From positions 7,523,793 to 7,587,792 of the forward strand of contig OZ024798.1 in the NCBI GenBank assembly GCA_964017045.1: a stretch of DNA of 64,000 bases, written 5' to 3'. Under the pieces are notes generated by a model. It was given only the letters and a program-made list of their open reading frames with translations. It ran no database searches and was not told the DNA's origin. The translations under genes and the position numbers were made by a program. Positions 52,301 to 63,624 of this stretch are shown here, piece by piece (positions within the stretch are counted from its first letter, which is position 1; each line of letters opens with the position of its first letter). The stretch comes from Omphiscola glabra (lineage: Eukaryota > Mollusca > Gastropoda > Lymnaeidae).

Positions 52301-55300
52301 GCGTTGATATTCAACACCTTCAAATTCACAAAACTCATTCAGGATTGTACCCTGAATGTGCAAATATAAAAATACAGGTATATCTTGTTGACAGTTGATT
52401 CGACATCCATAGGTAAGCAATCTGATTTGCATTATGGACCATATGGCCTGCACATCCAATACCAATTACTTTACGCTCTAAAAATCATTCATCTTACGAA
52501 AAACATTGTTAGTACCCCTTCTGTCAACACCACCAAAATTTTTATTTGCATTATCAGCAGCATAATACACAAATTTGTTACTTATGTTGTGTTTTTGCGA
52601 AGTCTCTCTGATATAATCAAATTGGATGTCAGCTGTTTCACCTGTAAGGTCCTGGAGTTCCAGAAGTCTGTCTATCTATCAACTATCATCTAAGAAAGTC
52701 TTAACCCATTTCTTTTTTTAAAATTTAATTTTCGCTTGTGTAAAATGAATGGGTTTTGATATTCATGGATATAATTGTGTAAATGTACTTATGTTTTGTT
52801 AACGTCATTGATTTTCTAATTGGTAAAATTAGAATATAGCATATATTTATCACAACTGTATTATCATTGGATTTAAAGAACTTGTCATCCACGTGAAATT
52901 ATACACACAATATTTCCTAACACCCATATATATGTACCTAAGAAGGTTAATTATTTGTCAAATTCAATCTGCGACGTATAGTGTGCTGCCTTGCACAAAT
53001 AGAACTATCGTGTTACTTCTTTCCCCCTCCCCCAAACAGAGTTTTAAATAAATTAATAAGATCCTCCACGGGATTGTAACTCACTTACTTAAGCAATAAC
53101 ATTTTTTTGCTTTTCACATGCTTTGTTCTTATTTGGATGAGTGATAAGTGCATTAGTGAAAGCTTTTTGGATATGAAGACCTCAAGGGAAAAAACGGCAG
53201 AGTCACATTTTTAATTTTTTTTAGTTATCACCCTGGCTAATAGACAATTGAAAATAGACGGTGCTGCATTAAGTTTAAAGTAGAAAAAATGGCTAAGTCC
53301 ATAAGAAAAAGGGAAACGAAAAATCCGTTTACAATGGAAAAAGGAGCATAGTCCAATGTTTACAATGGAAAAGAAGGCAAAGTCACTAATATCATGTGAC
53401 ATTTATAGTCACGTGACTTAAAGGTCCAATGAGAGGCAGCGTTAGGGTAAACAAATTTTCAAGATGGCGACTGATGGTGTTCGCTAAACTGACAAACGGA
53501 AGAAAAAGTTAACAAACAGAGCTGAATTTTTTAATTTCCTACCTTAAGAAACAAAGAAAATTATTATAATCTCGATAAATTTGATTTAAAAAATAAAATT
53601 TGTATTTTTTATCATATTATACCCTTGTTTTGTTATATTCAGTTAATTAATGTTTGCGTCTATTTCTTTACTTCTACTTCTACCCTGTCACTTTATCTCT
53701 GTTTTTGTTCTGTCTGTCTCTCTTTCTCTGTTTGCTATAGGTCTGTCTCTCCCAGTCGATCTATCTCTGTTTGTTATAGGTCTGTCTCTCTCCCTGTTTT
53801 TTATAGGTCTGTCTCTCTCCGTTTTTTTATAGGTCTGTCTCTCTCCCTGTCTTGTATAGTGATAGGTCTGTCTCTCTCCCTGTCGATCTATCTCTGTTTG
53901 CTATAGGTCTGTCTCTCCCAGTCGATCTATCTCTGTTTGCTATAGGTCTGTCTCTCCCAGTCGATCTATCTCTGTTTGTTATAGGTCTGTCTCTCTCCCT
54001 GTTTTTTATAGGTCTGTCTCTCTCCGTTTTTTTATAGGTCTGTCTCTCTCCCTGTCTTGTATAGTGATAGGTCTGTCTCTCTCCCTGTCGCTCTGACTCC
54101 CCTGAACTCTCTATCTTTGAGTTTCTGTCTTGATATCTCTGTCTGTTAGTCTCTTTACTTTACTCTTTAGTTCCTATAGCTACTGCTAGAGAAAAAACAA
54201 CTATTATTGGGTCAAAATTGTAAGAAGCACACCAAAAACTTAGAAAGAATGGTTTTAAACCCGATTGTCAGGTCTTAATAAAAAAAAATTATTTTAAAAA
54301 TGATAATTATTGGCATGATCCACATTCTTATACTTATAGTAAACAAAAGGGACTTGCCTAAACTTGAATATTGACTTATAAAATAGTTTTATATAGATAG
54401 GTAGCAATGATAAAACCTTTATAAACTACTCAAAGGGAAAAAACGGCAGAGTCCATTTTGACCCTACTCTCTACTATAATGAAATTAAGCATGTTACATT
54501 CAAGATTGAATTACTTTATCTATTTAATAACTCAGGAAAGTGGACACACTTGTGAAATGCATTAAAAAAATTACATTATGTTAACACGTTTTTAATGTCC
54601 ACAGTTTTGAACTTTGAAAATTGAATATCTCAAAACAACAAATATGTGATCCTGCCGTTTTTTCCCTTGTGGTCTTCATATGTAGTTTCGTTGCAATGAT
54701 TGCATTAAACGGCATTTTCGTATTAAAGGTATATTTAAAGGGTACGCTTTTTACTACTTTATAAATTTCATAAAGTATATTTTTGGAAAGAATAAAATTA
54801 AAAACTTATTAAATGTTAAAAATACAATGCTAAAGTTGTATTTAATTTTAGAAAATTTTAGGAATTTAAAAAGCAATCTATTATATATTATTAATTTTAC
54901 TTTTAAGAAAGGTAAAATACATTATCAGTTTTGTCACGCACTGTTATAAAATCAAAGAAACTTAGAGCTGAGGCTAAAATAGGCAATCGCACTATGACGT
55001 GATTTGCGTAATTATTTCGATCAAATTAATTTTATTTTATTTCGCAATATTGACAACGCACTAAAATACGCACTAAGAAAAACAAAAGTTAGGTTTTTCC
55101 CGATAAATGTGATTAAGATGCAATTCTTATATCATAATATTTTTATTAATAATTTCTTTCATAAATTTTACATTCTGATAAAATGCTTAAAATAGTTCCT
55201 TAGTTGTTACTTTAAATATATTTGTAATTTATAATAATAATACTTAAACTTTTGCTAAAATAAAAGCGGAAATATAAAAATATTTTTTTGCGCATGTCAA

Positions 55301-56770
55301 TTATTCGATTTCCATAAAATAATAGAAAATAATTATGATTGTTTTTAAGATTCCGAATGTATCAAAATATTTTCGGTTCTTTGGCGTTATGTCAGCATAG
55401 CTCATTCTTATATAAATCATTTAACTTGACCGCACATAACACTTGAACCGTGTCCATGTTCCATACCTGCAACTTGATCCCAAACATACCGCCCTAGTCA
55501 TTTGCGAAAACCAAAATCTACAGGTGAAGAGACGCCAAATTTTGACATCTCTTGCACTAAGTGTGCTAATATTGTGACCAGCCATCTGCAGTGCACAGAC
55601 AGACACACATTAAATAAATCTTATATTGTTAAAGGCCTAAAATAATATGACTATTTACTTTCATTAATTTGTTTAAAATAATGCAATAACCAGTCAATTT
55701 TTAATATACACATTTTAATAGAAAATACATGATTGTTGACGTCAACTAATATACCCCCCCCCCCCCCTTGTCAACAACTGTCAAATAATTTCCAACCCAC
55801 CCCCCTCCCCCCTATTTTGTTGACGTAATTAATGGACGCCTCCGAAGTGTGTCATCCAGCCATGATATGGAATGCCTAGTCAACGTGTAAAATACATAAG
55901 CCATTAGACAATTCTATAGAACGGCTGGATTACACAATTAGACTGCAACATTAAGATTACATAATTTTAAATCGCTCATTTGGATTGATATGGAGATTCG
56001 CTTCCGGTGAAGATACAAAATATCGTAAAATTGATTTGTTCCGTCCGGTGATGTGTGGGTGAGTGTGTGCAGATGTGTGTGTGTGGTTACAATCTAAAAG
56101 GGCTTTAACAGTCAAGGGAAAATGGTAAATTGACTATTTCAAAGTTAATCCCGATCCAATTAGGATGGTAAACAGGGATGTTTAGCTGCCAATAATTTCG
56201 GTTGGCTATAAAAAAAAGTAGTTAATACGTTTTTAGCTTACCGATAGTCAAAGTGGCAAAAAAAAAAAAAAAGGGGGGGGGGGGGGGGGGGAGGAAGGTA
56301 AATTGTATGACAGTCACTTCATTCAAATATAAATTGCAGAAAAGTGGTTCCTTCATTTTTTGCGGTGCGCAGAACGTGTGCCAAAACAAGGTTTGAAATG
56401 TTTAAACATTTCAGTTTCGACCGAAAGTCTCGTTAAACTTTTGGTTTCAGCTTAGGTTCCAGCAGAAAGTTTCGTTAAGCCTAAGTCTAAGCTTTTGGTT
56501 TCGGGTTTGGCCGAAAGTCATTTTTAACTATCGATCTGGTTTTGGTTTCGGCCGAATCAGATAATCACTTTCGGTTCATTTTATGTTCAGATAAATAAAT
56601 CAGTTATGTTATTAGATGTCATGTTCAGATAAATAAATTGGTGAATATTATTAGATGTCATGATGTACGCATCAAATCTTACCTTGTACACAAGTTGCAT
56701 GTCCCATCCCTGGTTGCTGAAAGCTGAGAACAAAATTTTCAGATTCCACAGGTAATCGGAATGTCTCCAT
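43345..56770 (-). CDS. METTL27: METTL27-like SAM-dependent methyltransferase, complete gene of 5 coding exons
   Basis: Coding exons in order: 56770-56683, 50850-50704, 44605-44450, 44269-44173, 43519-43345. All junctions are GT/AG and all phases agree, giving 220 residues plus stop. An in-frame TGA lies upstream of the ATG. The family is class I methyltransferases of the METTL27/WBSCR27 type, whose substrate is not established. Visible are YDQHTSVKLY (30-40), the SAM-binding motif I VILDVAAGTGLVG (70-82), an acidic residue in HAHDGSINML (97), the TYDALVMSGG strand (122-131), and FVRAIKPGGYF (165-175). Length is slightly under that of the human protein (about 245). All four introns contain transposon or repeat sequence; intron 1 (5.8 kb) and intron 2 (6.1 kb) are large for that reason. 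The orthology call is from motif order; a paralogous METTL27-like gene is possible. Confidence 0.9.
43655..43930 (+). pseudogene. C-terminal relic of an RTE-like non-LTR retrotransposon
   Basis: The frame encodes RWAGHLGRMPNDRGVKRM near 43685, then GRPGLRWMDDVEKDLQ after a shift, then SEWKKVVRHAKALAP. These are in the order found at the C-terminus of many endonuclease/reverse-transcriptase proteins. It is short and broken, and lies in the last intron of the METTL27-like gene. Confidence 0.65.
43959..44167. mobile_element. hAT-type MITE inserted at the exon 4 splice donor of the METTL27-like gene
   Basis: The ends are CAGTGGCGTAGCTAGAG and CCTACGCTACGCCTCTG, inverted. The perfect 8-bp direct repeat CTTACCCG flanks it at 43951-43958 and 44168-44175. 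On the - strand that repeat reads CGGGTAAG, that is, the last bases of exon 4 plus the GTAAG donor. The element interior has GCGCCCGGGGACAAGATTC inverted blocks like the 14506 MITE. Confidence 0.92.
44985..45375. repeat. Half of a fold-back MITE followed by a dispersed repeat copy
   Basis: 44985-45150 matches the left arm of the 11036-11332 hairpin (CGTATCCGGAAATTTGACCG through ACTATATAGTATAGTGCG), stopping at its centre. 45155-45375 is the second copy of 20980-21200. It lies in intron 2 of the METTL27-like gene. Confidence 0.75.
46126..48128 (+). mobile_element. 2-kb repeat element with GACAAAACGACAAG ends, copy A
   Basis: The left end (GACAAGGTGACAAAACGACA then CAACGCC...CCGTCTTTAAT) is the inverse of its right end (ATTAAAGACAGTGGAGGCG then TTGTCGTTTTGTCACC). 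Arrays of a GTGACAAAACGACAAG unit sit at 47225-47290 and 47970-48125. It is non-coding apart from repeat-derived frames. Copy B is inverted at 57379-59380. It lies in intron 2 of the METTL27-like gene. Confidence 0.8.
47394..47932. mobile_element. hAT-like MITE nested in copy A, with a 42-bp array
   Basis: It starts CAGTGTTTCCCAACCTTTTT and ends CCCACGTTGGGAAACACC, inverted relatives. The left part is amplified as about five copies of a 42-bp unit (CAGTGTTTCCCAAC...GTGCCATGCCCCACCTAAG). The same insertion is present in copy B (57590-58075), so it preceded the duplication of the 2-kb unit. Confidence 0.7.
48140..48945. other. AT-rich intron sequence, nothing recognised
   Basis: It has low-complexity AT sequence within intron 2 of the METTL27-like gene. 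Confidence 0.45.
48948..49538 (+). repeat. Solo LTR of the Gmr1-like family
   Basis: It starts TGTTATGAGGGATG and ends CGGTCCGTAATA, the ends of the intact LTRs, and matches them throughout. The perfect 5-bp direct repeat GTTAT flanks it (48943-48947 and 49539-49543). It is 591 bp and lies in intron 2 of the METTL27-like gene, antisense to it. A GA microsatellite occurs at 49182-49200. Confidence 0.93.
51490..52560 (-). pseudogene. hAT transposase relic (KIAA1586/ZNF862-like group)
   Basis: On the - strand 52450-52260 encodes GCAGHMVHNANQIA, ILNEFCEFEGVEYQRLIG and TRWLAML, the block around the third catalytic residue. 51990-51700 encodes remnants such as IDKAIFAFYGTSVTDL, TLKGLPSWDNVEKKCPYV and ELIYVKPFLS. 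Order and spacing fit hAT transposases of this group. There are several stops and shifts. Confidence 0.72.
53171..54681. mobile_element. 1.5-kb element with 30-bp inverted ends, TA target
   Basis: TGAAGACCTCAAGGGAAAAA at the left and TTTTTCCCTTGTGGTCTTCA at the right are inverted ends, continued by the ACGGCAG word on both sides. TA lies at each border. The related sequence at 62540-63425 lacks this block at the matching point (about 63000), so it is an insertion. No transposase was seen; the interior holds a TCTG-rich array and two further GGGAAAAAACGGCAG words (near 54427). Confidence 0.72.
53690..54095. repeat. Higher-order TAGGTCTGTCTCTCTC array
   Basis: Units of ATAGGTCTGTCTCTCTCCCTG and variants alternate. 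A block of about 130 bp (from CAGTCGATCTATCTCTGTTTG) occurs twice, about 200 bp apart, so blocks as well as units were duplicated. The Leu/Ser-rich open frames are artefacts. Confidence 0.85.
55420..55850. repeat. Dispersed repeat, copy 2 (copy 1 at 19225-19655)
   Basis: The same order of blocks as in copy 1 is present, including CATACCGCCCTAGTCATTTG and the terminal TTAATGGACGCC with long C runs. Confidence 0.75.
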
Positions 56771-56899
56771 CGATCCCAGTAGTCAACAGCTGTACTTGAG
56801 AAACTAATGGTTTACTCTTCAACGGTTCTTGGATACTGTGACAAAAAAGAACTGCTGATAATTCTCTTTTAAATGCATAACAAGTAATGATATTATATA

Positions 56900-57370
56900 A
56901 CAACCAATACACCCGGCATTGCCCAGGATTGCATTCGGAAAAAAATACCATCTACAGACTTTTATTTAACATTGAAATTTAGCGCCATGTTTAAAATTAA
57001 CAATATAATAAAAATAATAAAAACCCAGCCCTATAGTAAATAAATAAATAAATAAAATAATTAAAAATTAACTTGTCTCCGATAAATTGTCCCATTAAAT
57101 CGGTTTAAAACAGCCATAGATATAGCTTTTTAAAAAAGTATCGATCTTTCTGGAAAAGTCTAGATCGGACCTGAATGAATTGGATATTATTCATTTTAAA
57201 TCAACCAATATTTCAATATTGACTATAAAGTGTTATATATACCAAACTAGGCCTAGATTCATTCACATAGAACCTATAATGTTGTCTAAGCCTATTGGTA
57301 TTTATATACATGTAGCTTGTATAAGGAACATTGAAATGGGGCTTCCGGCCCCAGAGGAATGGATATTATG
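56900..57370. other. 5' flank of the METTL27-like gene, possible Helitron fragment
   Basis: ATACACCCGGCATTGCCCAGG near 56908 resembles the 3' hairpin of Helitrons, but it is degenerate. An AAAT-type run follows at 57039-57060. No promoter could be assigned. Confidence 0.35.
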
Positions 57371-57378
57371 AGTTCAGT

Positions 57379-59380
57379 CCAGACAAAACGGCAAAAGACA
57401 AAACGACAAGTGACAAAACGACAAGTGACAAAACGACAAGGTGACAAACGACAAGGTGACAAAACAACAAGGTGACAAAACGACAAGTGACAAAATGACA
57501 AGGGACAAAACGACAAGTGACAAAACGACAAGGTGACAAAACGACAAGTCTTCAACGCCTCCACCGTCTTTAATGCCTTACATTGGTGTTTCCCAACGTG
57601 GGTCCCACGCCCCACAGTGGGGCAATTTGAAAATGAGCTATCTAGAACTTGAAAACACAAACATCTCACTAACGTTAAACAATAAATTATTACTAATAAT
57701 TAAAATAATATAGAAAAATTTTTCATTAAAATTATTTCATACTTGAATGTCAGTTCTCCATATATGTTTTGAAAATTTACTTACTATGTTTCCTCACCAA
57801 TTTCCTTGTGATTTCTTCCTAAAACCTATCATTAAAGCTTCTTCGGTGAACAATCGTATTTTTGAATATTAAAAATTATGTATATGTTACATGGCGGTAA
57901 AGAATTTTAGAAAAGCTTAGGTGGGGCATGGCACGAAAAAGGTTGGGAAACACTGACTTAGGTGGGGCATGGCACAAAAAAATGTTGGGAAACACTGGCT
58001 TAGGTGGGGCATGGCACAAAAAAAGTTGGGAAACACTGGCTTAGATGGGGCATTGCACAAAAAAGGTTGGGAACCACTGCCTTGCAATACTTGCATACAA
58101 TAAAGTATGGTCAACTTTTTTTTATATTTAACATGCCTTATAGTTGGGGAAACACGGTATTGGATTATCAGACTAACCCTAACATCAAACCTTGTCATTT
58201 TGTCAGCTTGTCGTTTTGTCACTTGTCATTTTGTCACCTTGTCGTTTTGTCACTTGTCGTTTTGTCTGGTTACCGCTGCAAACATGATAAACTCGTGCGG
58301 TGGTCACATCAAAGAGCTTTGATGTTCGCAGCGATGGGTTTGAAATATTGTTACTTTCTTAGTGGAGTTGTCGGCCTAATTCTGTGTTAGTCGTGATGAA
58401 AAATAACTTGAGTTTGACACATGTGCTCTAGAAGCTGGAGTTGGTGTTCAACAGTGTAGTGCTGTGTTAGTGCAGTTTCCTGTACAGTGTAATTAGATAG
58501 TAATAGACATTTTGAGATCCTAATCTTATGCATAATAACAGACATACTTGAGATAATAATTAAAAACTTTAATTAATTACACATTTGATTTTTAATTACT
58601 GTAATTAGTCATTGTAATTTATTAATATCCATGTAATTGTCCTTTTTTAATTGCTCAGTAAATTTTTATTTTCAGAGTAAAAGTGAAAATACTAAATAGC
58701 AGATCACATCCTTGTGAATATAGTGTCATGGTATACAACATACTCAAATAGTACTTTGACCCAATATGACATACATTTTATCTCCAAGGAATGAGCAAGC
58801 TGAACATTATAATTTAAATTATGTTATGGTTGCTCATACACACAGACAATCACTGAAATAAATTTTTAAGGGTCTGCTACAAAATATGATTGTTTATTCA
58901 AATATACAGTAAAATAATTTAATGAACTTCTCTTACTTTCTTGTATAACAATAAAATCCAGAAGCGGGTTCCCAAAAATGTGCATGTACTGCACTGTAAA
59001 AGGAAATATGTCTTACTAAAACAATGTTGATGTTTTAAGTTATTGAAGCAAATGAACAAAAATTCCCAAAATAAAAAATTTTTAAATAAAAAAAAAATAA
59101 TTGTAGTTACAGGTCAATAGTGGAGTAATTTGTAATGGTAATTAAGTACACTTTTGAATGAAGTAATGTAAATTGTAGATAATTACAAATATAGGTCATG
59201 TAATTCTAATGGTAATTAATCACATTTAAATGTAATTATGCGCAAATTTGATAACCGAATACCGTGTTTCTCCAACGATAAGGCATGTAAAATATCTTAA
59301 AAAGTTGACCTTACTTTTTTGCATGTAAGGCATTAAAGACGGTGGATGAGTTGGCGTTGAAAACTTGTCGTTTTGTTACT
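57379..59380 (-). mobile_element. 2-kb repeat element with GACAAAACGACAAG ends, copy B
   Basis: It is the inverted counterpart of 46126-48128 along its full length, including the nested hAT-like MITE, the 42-bp array, the AATTAC-rich interior and the terminal 16-bp unit arrays. It lies about 0.6 kb upstream of the start codon of the METTL27-like gene. Confidence 0.85.
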
Positions 59381-59913
59381 CCAGACCTTGAACGTGTGAT
59401 TAGATCAGTCGTTTGGCCCCTTTGGTGGGGCAAAATATTTTTTTTAACCGGGTCTCTTAAAATTTTTGATCCGACGGGTCTCTTAAAATTGTTGACCTGA
59501 CGGGTCTCGACGGAAAATCCCAAAATACACCTTAATGGTGGCCAAAGTCAAAAGTAAACAGGTCTGCAGTAGGCCTACGACATAATTATAATACGAACCC
59601 GTGATACATGCACACGCTTGTTGTTTCGTCAATAACAAAGTTTATGAGCATGATAATGAAGAATTTCAGGAAATGAATGAATGGAAAAAGCCTAAGTTTC
59701 CGCAATTTTTTAAAATTAAAAAACAATAATAATAATGTAAACATTACCATTCCTTAGGATTATCTAATATTATTTACCTTTGCCTATGACAACATTGATG
59801 AGCATAATGAAAAAAATCAAAATGAATATCACAAATGAATGAATTGAATAAACCTAGGATTCCAAATTTTATTTTTGAAAAAATTAAAACAAAAATAATG
59901 ATATAAATATTTC

Positions 59914-59988
59914 CGAAACCGAAACTTGGCCGAAAGTGATCAAATGGCAACTTTCGGCGCCGAAACAGAAATTCGTTCGGTCTCTAGT
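59914..59988. repeat. Inverted second copy of the CCGAAA-rich end
   Basis: The reverse complement of 59925-59988 matches 51064-51140 closely (GAGACC...TTTCGGCGCCGAAAGTT...CATTTGATCACTTT). Confidence 0.75.
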
Positions 59989-59999
59989 AAGCACACTTT

Positions 60000-60930
60000 T
60001 CTCCCCGAAGATAACGTGGACATTTGTGGGGGTTCAAACGGACCATTGGTTAGTATTATTTAATCAAACGTGTACCTGGCCCCGGTGGGAGGGAGCAACC
60101 ATGGCACTTGTCGGGGGCCCGAGTTAGATAGGGGCCCGCCCTTTTTCGCATATGCGCACATGTTTGAAAGACGAAAGGGGCTCGAACTCTGTCAGCTGCC
60201 TGGGGCCCAAAGTTTCCTAGGTGCGGGCCTGGGTATTTGTTATTATTGTTTATAAAATCACTTACTTTTAGAGCTTGTGTGCGAGCTGCACCCAATGAAG
60301 TAGATAGCGTATCGCATGCGGCCCGCAGTTAATCCACTTTCATTTCAGCTTTTCAACTTCACAAATCCAGGCCAACAGTTGTCTAACTTAGATAAAGTAA
60401 AATCATACGAAATATATTAAAATTTTAAATGCTTACTTGAATTATCCGCATTTTAAATTACGTTATAAAATTTCACCTACCTAATCCTGTTATCTGAAGT
60501 TCTAATGTGCGTAGTACCAATACAAGCAAGATCAGATGCTCTCGTTACGTTGCTGTCAGCGAATCGTTTTATGTTGTTATTATATAACAAATATAGGCGC
60601 GTCACATGGTTTGTTGTCAAGTTGGACAAACAGACTTAATGCGTAGTTCGGAAATCTATCTAAACACAAAAAATAAAAAAATAACTGGACACAGCTGGAA
60701 TACAGCCATTATGTGTATCGGAAGAATAAAACTTTTAGATTATGACGTGGGTTATGTGTATGGATAGGATGGTGGTCATCTTAAGTTGCCACCCATTTTT
60801 AGTAGTAAGTTAGTGTCAGCCCCGCCTCCCTGACACAATAACCCCTAAAAGAAACGAAACAATTATCTCAGTCTCAACGACCCCCAGAACCCCTAGACCG
60901 ACCGGTAAACAAGTTGTTAATTATAATGTA
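60000..60930. other. Intergenic stretch, no gene recognised
   Basis: A GGGGCCC-rich patch (60080-60240) may be a MITE remnant, and GCATGCGGCCCGCAGTTAAT at 60314-60333 resembles the right end of the 36364-type hAT. No open frame is convincing. Confidence 0.4.
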
Positions 60931-61170
60931 CTAGCGAGAACCCGGCATGATATGCATGCCACTCAATGAAAAAAGTATTTGTGTTTTAATAAAGTTTTAA
61001 AGTAATTTTTTAAATAGAAAATATTTATTGTTTTTTTCCGTCTAGTGCGTACACAAATAAATTAGAAGTTTTTTCAACGCGTGAGCAGGCAACATATAGC
61101 TGTCCACGTGAGAAGCGTGTATTTTCAAAATTTAGTCCACACACTTGTAGCGATTGATCCACCCACGCAG
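60931..61170 (-). mobile_element. Helitron 3' end with the last residues of its PIF1-like helicase
   Basis: On the - strand 61160-61025 encodes VCGLNFENTRFSRGQLYVAC then SRVEKTSNLFVYALDGK and a stop, which is the C-terminal end of a Helitron Rep-helicase. About 80 bp later comes GGCATG-CATAT-CATGCC, a perfect 6-bp hairpin, followed 10 bases on by CTAG, then T. A hairpin shortly before CTRR is the Helitron 3' terminus. The rest of the element to the right is degraded and not recognised. Confidence 0.85.
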
Positions 61171-61724
61171 TAGCTCTGTTTTAAATTATATTTAGAAAGC
61201 TCAAATATTTATTATTTTTAAAATAAGGCCCCCGGCCCCAAACGTAAAATTTTAAAATGGTTGTACTTATGTCACACACAAACTGAAATGTCGTTTGTAT
61301 TTGATTGATTTCTAGCCACCCATGCAATAGCGCTGATTGATATTATATTTGTATAGCTCATATAAGAAAAAAATAATTTGAGGCTCCGGCCCGAAAAGGA
61401 ATATTTCAAAATGGATAAGCTAATTCAGAAACCATTTGTGCAACAACTTACCAAAGTTTTATCGCAATCGGATAAATGGTGTAGGAACGCATACGAAAAT
61501 TATATTTGGCTCATAAAAGGGGGGGAAAAAAGAATTTAGGTCCCCGGTCTCCAAACGGAATATTGTAAAATGTGTGTAATAATTCAGAAACATTTGCATT
61601 TTTTTTACAATTCACACAATTTTCATCACTTTGGATTGATGGTATAGAAGCACATACGGGATATACTTAAATATGTATAGATATAGTTTACCGAATTAAG
61701 ATAACTTTTTTGCAATTATTCAAG

Positions 61725-62445
61725 GATGATCTGTCTGTCTGTCTGACTTTCTGTCTGTCTGTCTCTCTGTCATTTTGTCTGTCTCCCTATCTGTCTGTCT
61801 CTCTGTCTCTGCCTGTCTCTATGTATCTCTGTCTGTCTCTCTGTCGCTATGTCTGTCTCTCTGTCTATCTATCTTTCTCTCTGTCTGTCTCTCTCTCTGT
61901 CTGTCTCTCTGTCTCTGTTTGTCTCTCAAGCTGTCTCTCAGTCTGTCTAACTGTCAGTCTCTGTCTCTCTGTCTATCTCTCAGTCATTATGTCTGTCTCT
62001 CTGTCTGTCTCTCTGTCTGTCTCTCTGTCTATCTCTCTGTCTGTCTGTCTGTCTCTCTGTCGGTCTATCTGTCTACATCTCTGTCTGTTTGTTTGTCTCT
62101 CTGGCTGTCTCTCTTTCTGTCTCTCCTTCTGTCTCTCTGGCTGTCTGACTGCCTGTCTGTCTGTTTATCTATCATCTACGTATTTACCATCTACATGCCT
62201 GCCTGCCTACCTACCTACCTGCCTAAATACCTACCTATCTATCTACCTACCGTCCTACCTATCTACTAACTATCTACCAATCCAGCTACTATTTATCTAT
62301 CTACCCATCTATCTACCTATCTCCTTACCTACCTACCTACATATCTATCTACCTACTTACCTACCTACCTTTCTATCCATCCATCCATCCATTCATCCTC
62401 TCACCCACCCACCCTTCCATCCATCCATCCTTTCATCCATCTAGC
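61725..62445. repeat. Long TCTG/TCTA/CTAC/CCAT microsatellite
   Basis: About 700 bp of tetranucleotide repeats changes in steps from TGTC through CTAC to CATC. The long Leu/Ser-rich frame through it is an artefact. Confidence 0.95.
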
Positions 62446-62539
62446 TATTTTTTATATACATCTCTATCAGTGTATTATCATCTATCTGTGTATTTGTCTG
62501 CCTGTCTGTCTGTCTTTCTATCTCTCTATCTAATAAAAT

Positions 62540-63425
62540 CTCTATTTTTAAAATTAAATTTTCACTTGTGTAAAGTGATTGGGTTTTGGTATCCCTGGGG
62601 ATAATTATGAAAATATTTTTATGTTTTGTTAAAGTCATTGATTTTCTTAATTGGTTAACATATGTTCATATGTAAAATGAGAATATAGCTTCTTTACAAC
62701 TGAATTGTCATTGGATTCAAAGATATTGTCATCCAAGTAAAAATGCATGAACTAAATTTCCTACCATCGATGTAAATGTATCGAAGAAGGTTAATTATTG
62801 ATCAAATTTATTCTGAGGCTTATCTTGTGCTGCACTGGGCAAAATGAATGTATAGTGTATGATGGGCTACACTGAGTTTTAAAATAATAAATAAATTATC
62901 CACTGGATTGTAGCCCCCTTACTTAAGCAGAAGATTTTTTTTTTGCATGTAATATGCTTATTTCTTATCTAGATCAGTGATAAGTGCATTAAAAATGCTA
63001 TTTGGCTATTTAGTTTTGCTACACCAATTTAATTAAAAGGCATATTCTTATTAAAATTATTTTCAAATGTAGAGTTTTTACTACTTTATAAATTTCATAA
63101 CAGTTTATTTTTGGAATGAATAAAAAGTACAAACTTATTAAATGTTAAAAATACAAAGCTAAATTAGCATTTAAGTTTCAATGCTATTTATTAATGTTAC
63201 TTATAAGAAGGGGAATGTACATCATCAGTTTTGTCACGCTCTTTTATTAAAACAGATAACTTTTAGCTTTGGCTAAATAGGCAATTCGCACTATGACGTC
63301 ATTTGCGTGATTATTTAGAACTAATTAATTTTAATTTTATTTAGCCTTATTGACAACGCGCTAAACTTTAGCCTAAACTTGGCATTATATCCCTATAGCT
63401 CATTCTTATATATATAATTAAACAA
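62540..63425. repeat. Diverged copy of 52710-55430 without the nested element
   Basis: Matching blocks in the same order include TTTTGTTAA(A/C)GTCATTGATT, AGTGATAAGTGCATTA, CACTATGACGT, TATTGACAACGC and TAGCTCATTCTTATATA. The 1.5-kb element at 53171-54681 is missing here. Confidence 0.78.
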
Positions 63426-63624
63426 AACTTTCCCTAAAAAACGCAAAAACCCCCCATTAAAATCAAATGTATAGACTGATTCATTTCTATTTCGTTAGCT
63501 GTTAAGTTTGAACAACTTTATAATGAGGCATATTTACTCAGTAAATGAAGACCATGAAATAAAAGCGTGGTCAGGTATTCATTTATGTACAAACAACATA
63601 TTGTTTAGATCTAATGAATTAAAG

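Larger units (their letters stand above)
51064..56577 (-). mobile_element. 5.5-kb insertion with TTTCGG/CCGAAA-rich ends and a hAT relic
   Basis: The left end holds TTTCGGTTTCGGCGCCGAAA and TTTCGGTTTCAGCCGAAAGT; the right end (56405-56577) holds many TTTCGGCCGAAA-type words. Outside both ends the same minisatellite (AGATAAATAAATCAGTTA units) continues, so the block was inserted into that array in intron 1 of the METTL27-like gene. Inside are hAT transposase remnants, a nested TA-type element and two dispersed repeats. A further copy of the left end, inverted, lies at 59914-59988, so the family has more than one copy here. Confidence 0.6.

Noticed and set aside
61710..62444. Long open frame rich in Leu/Ser/Cys (CLSVSL repeats)
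   Set aside because: It is a translation of a TCTG/TCTA microsatellite and is open in more than one frame.
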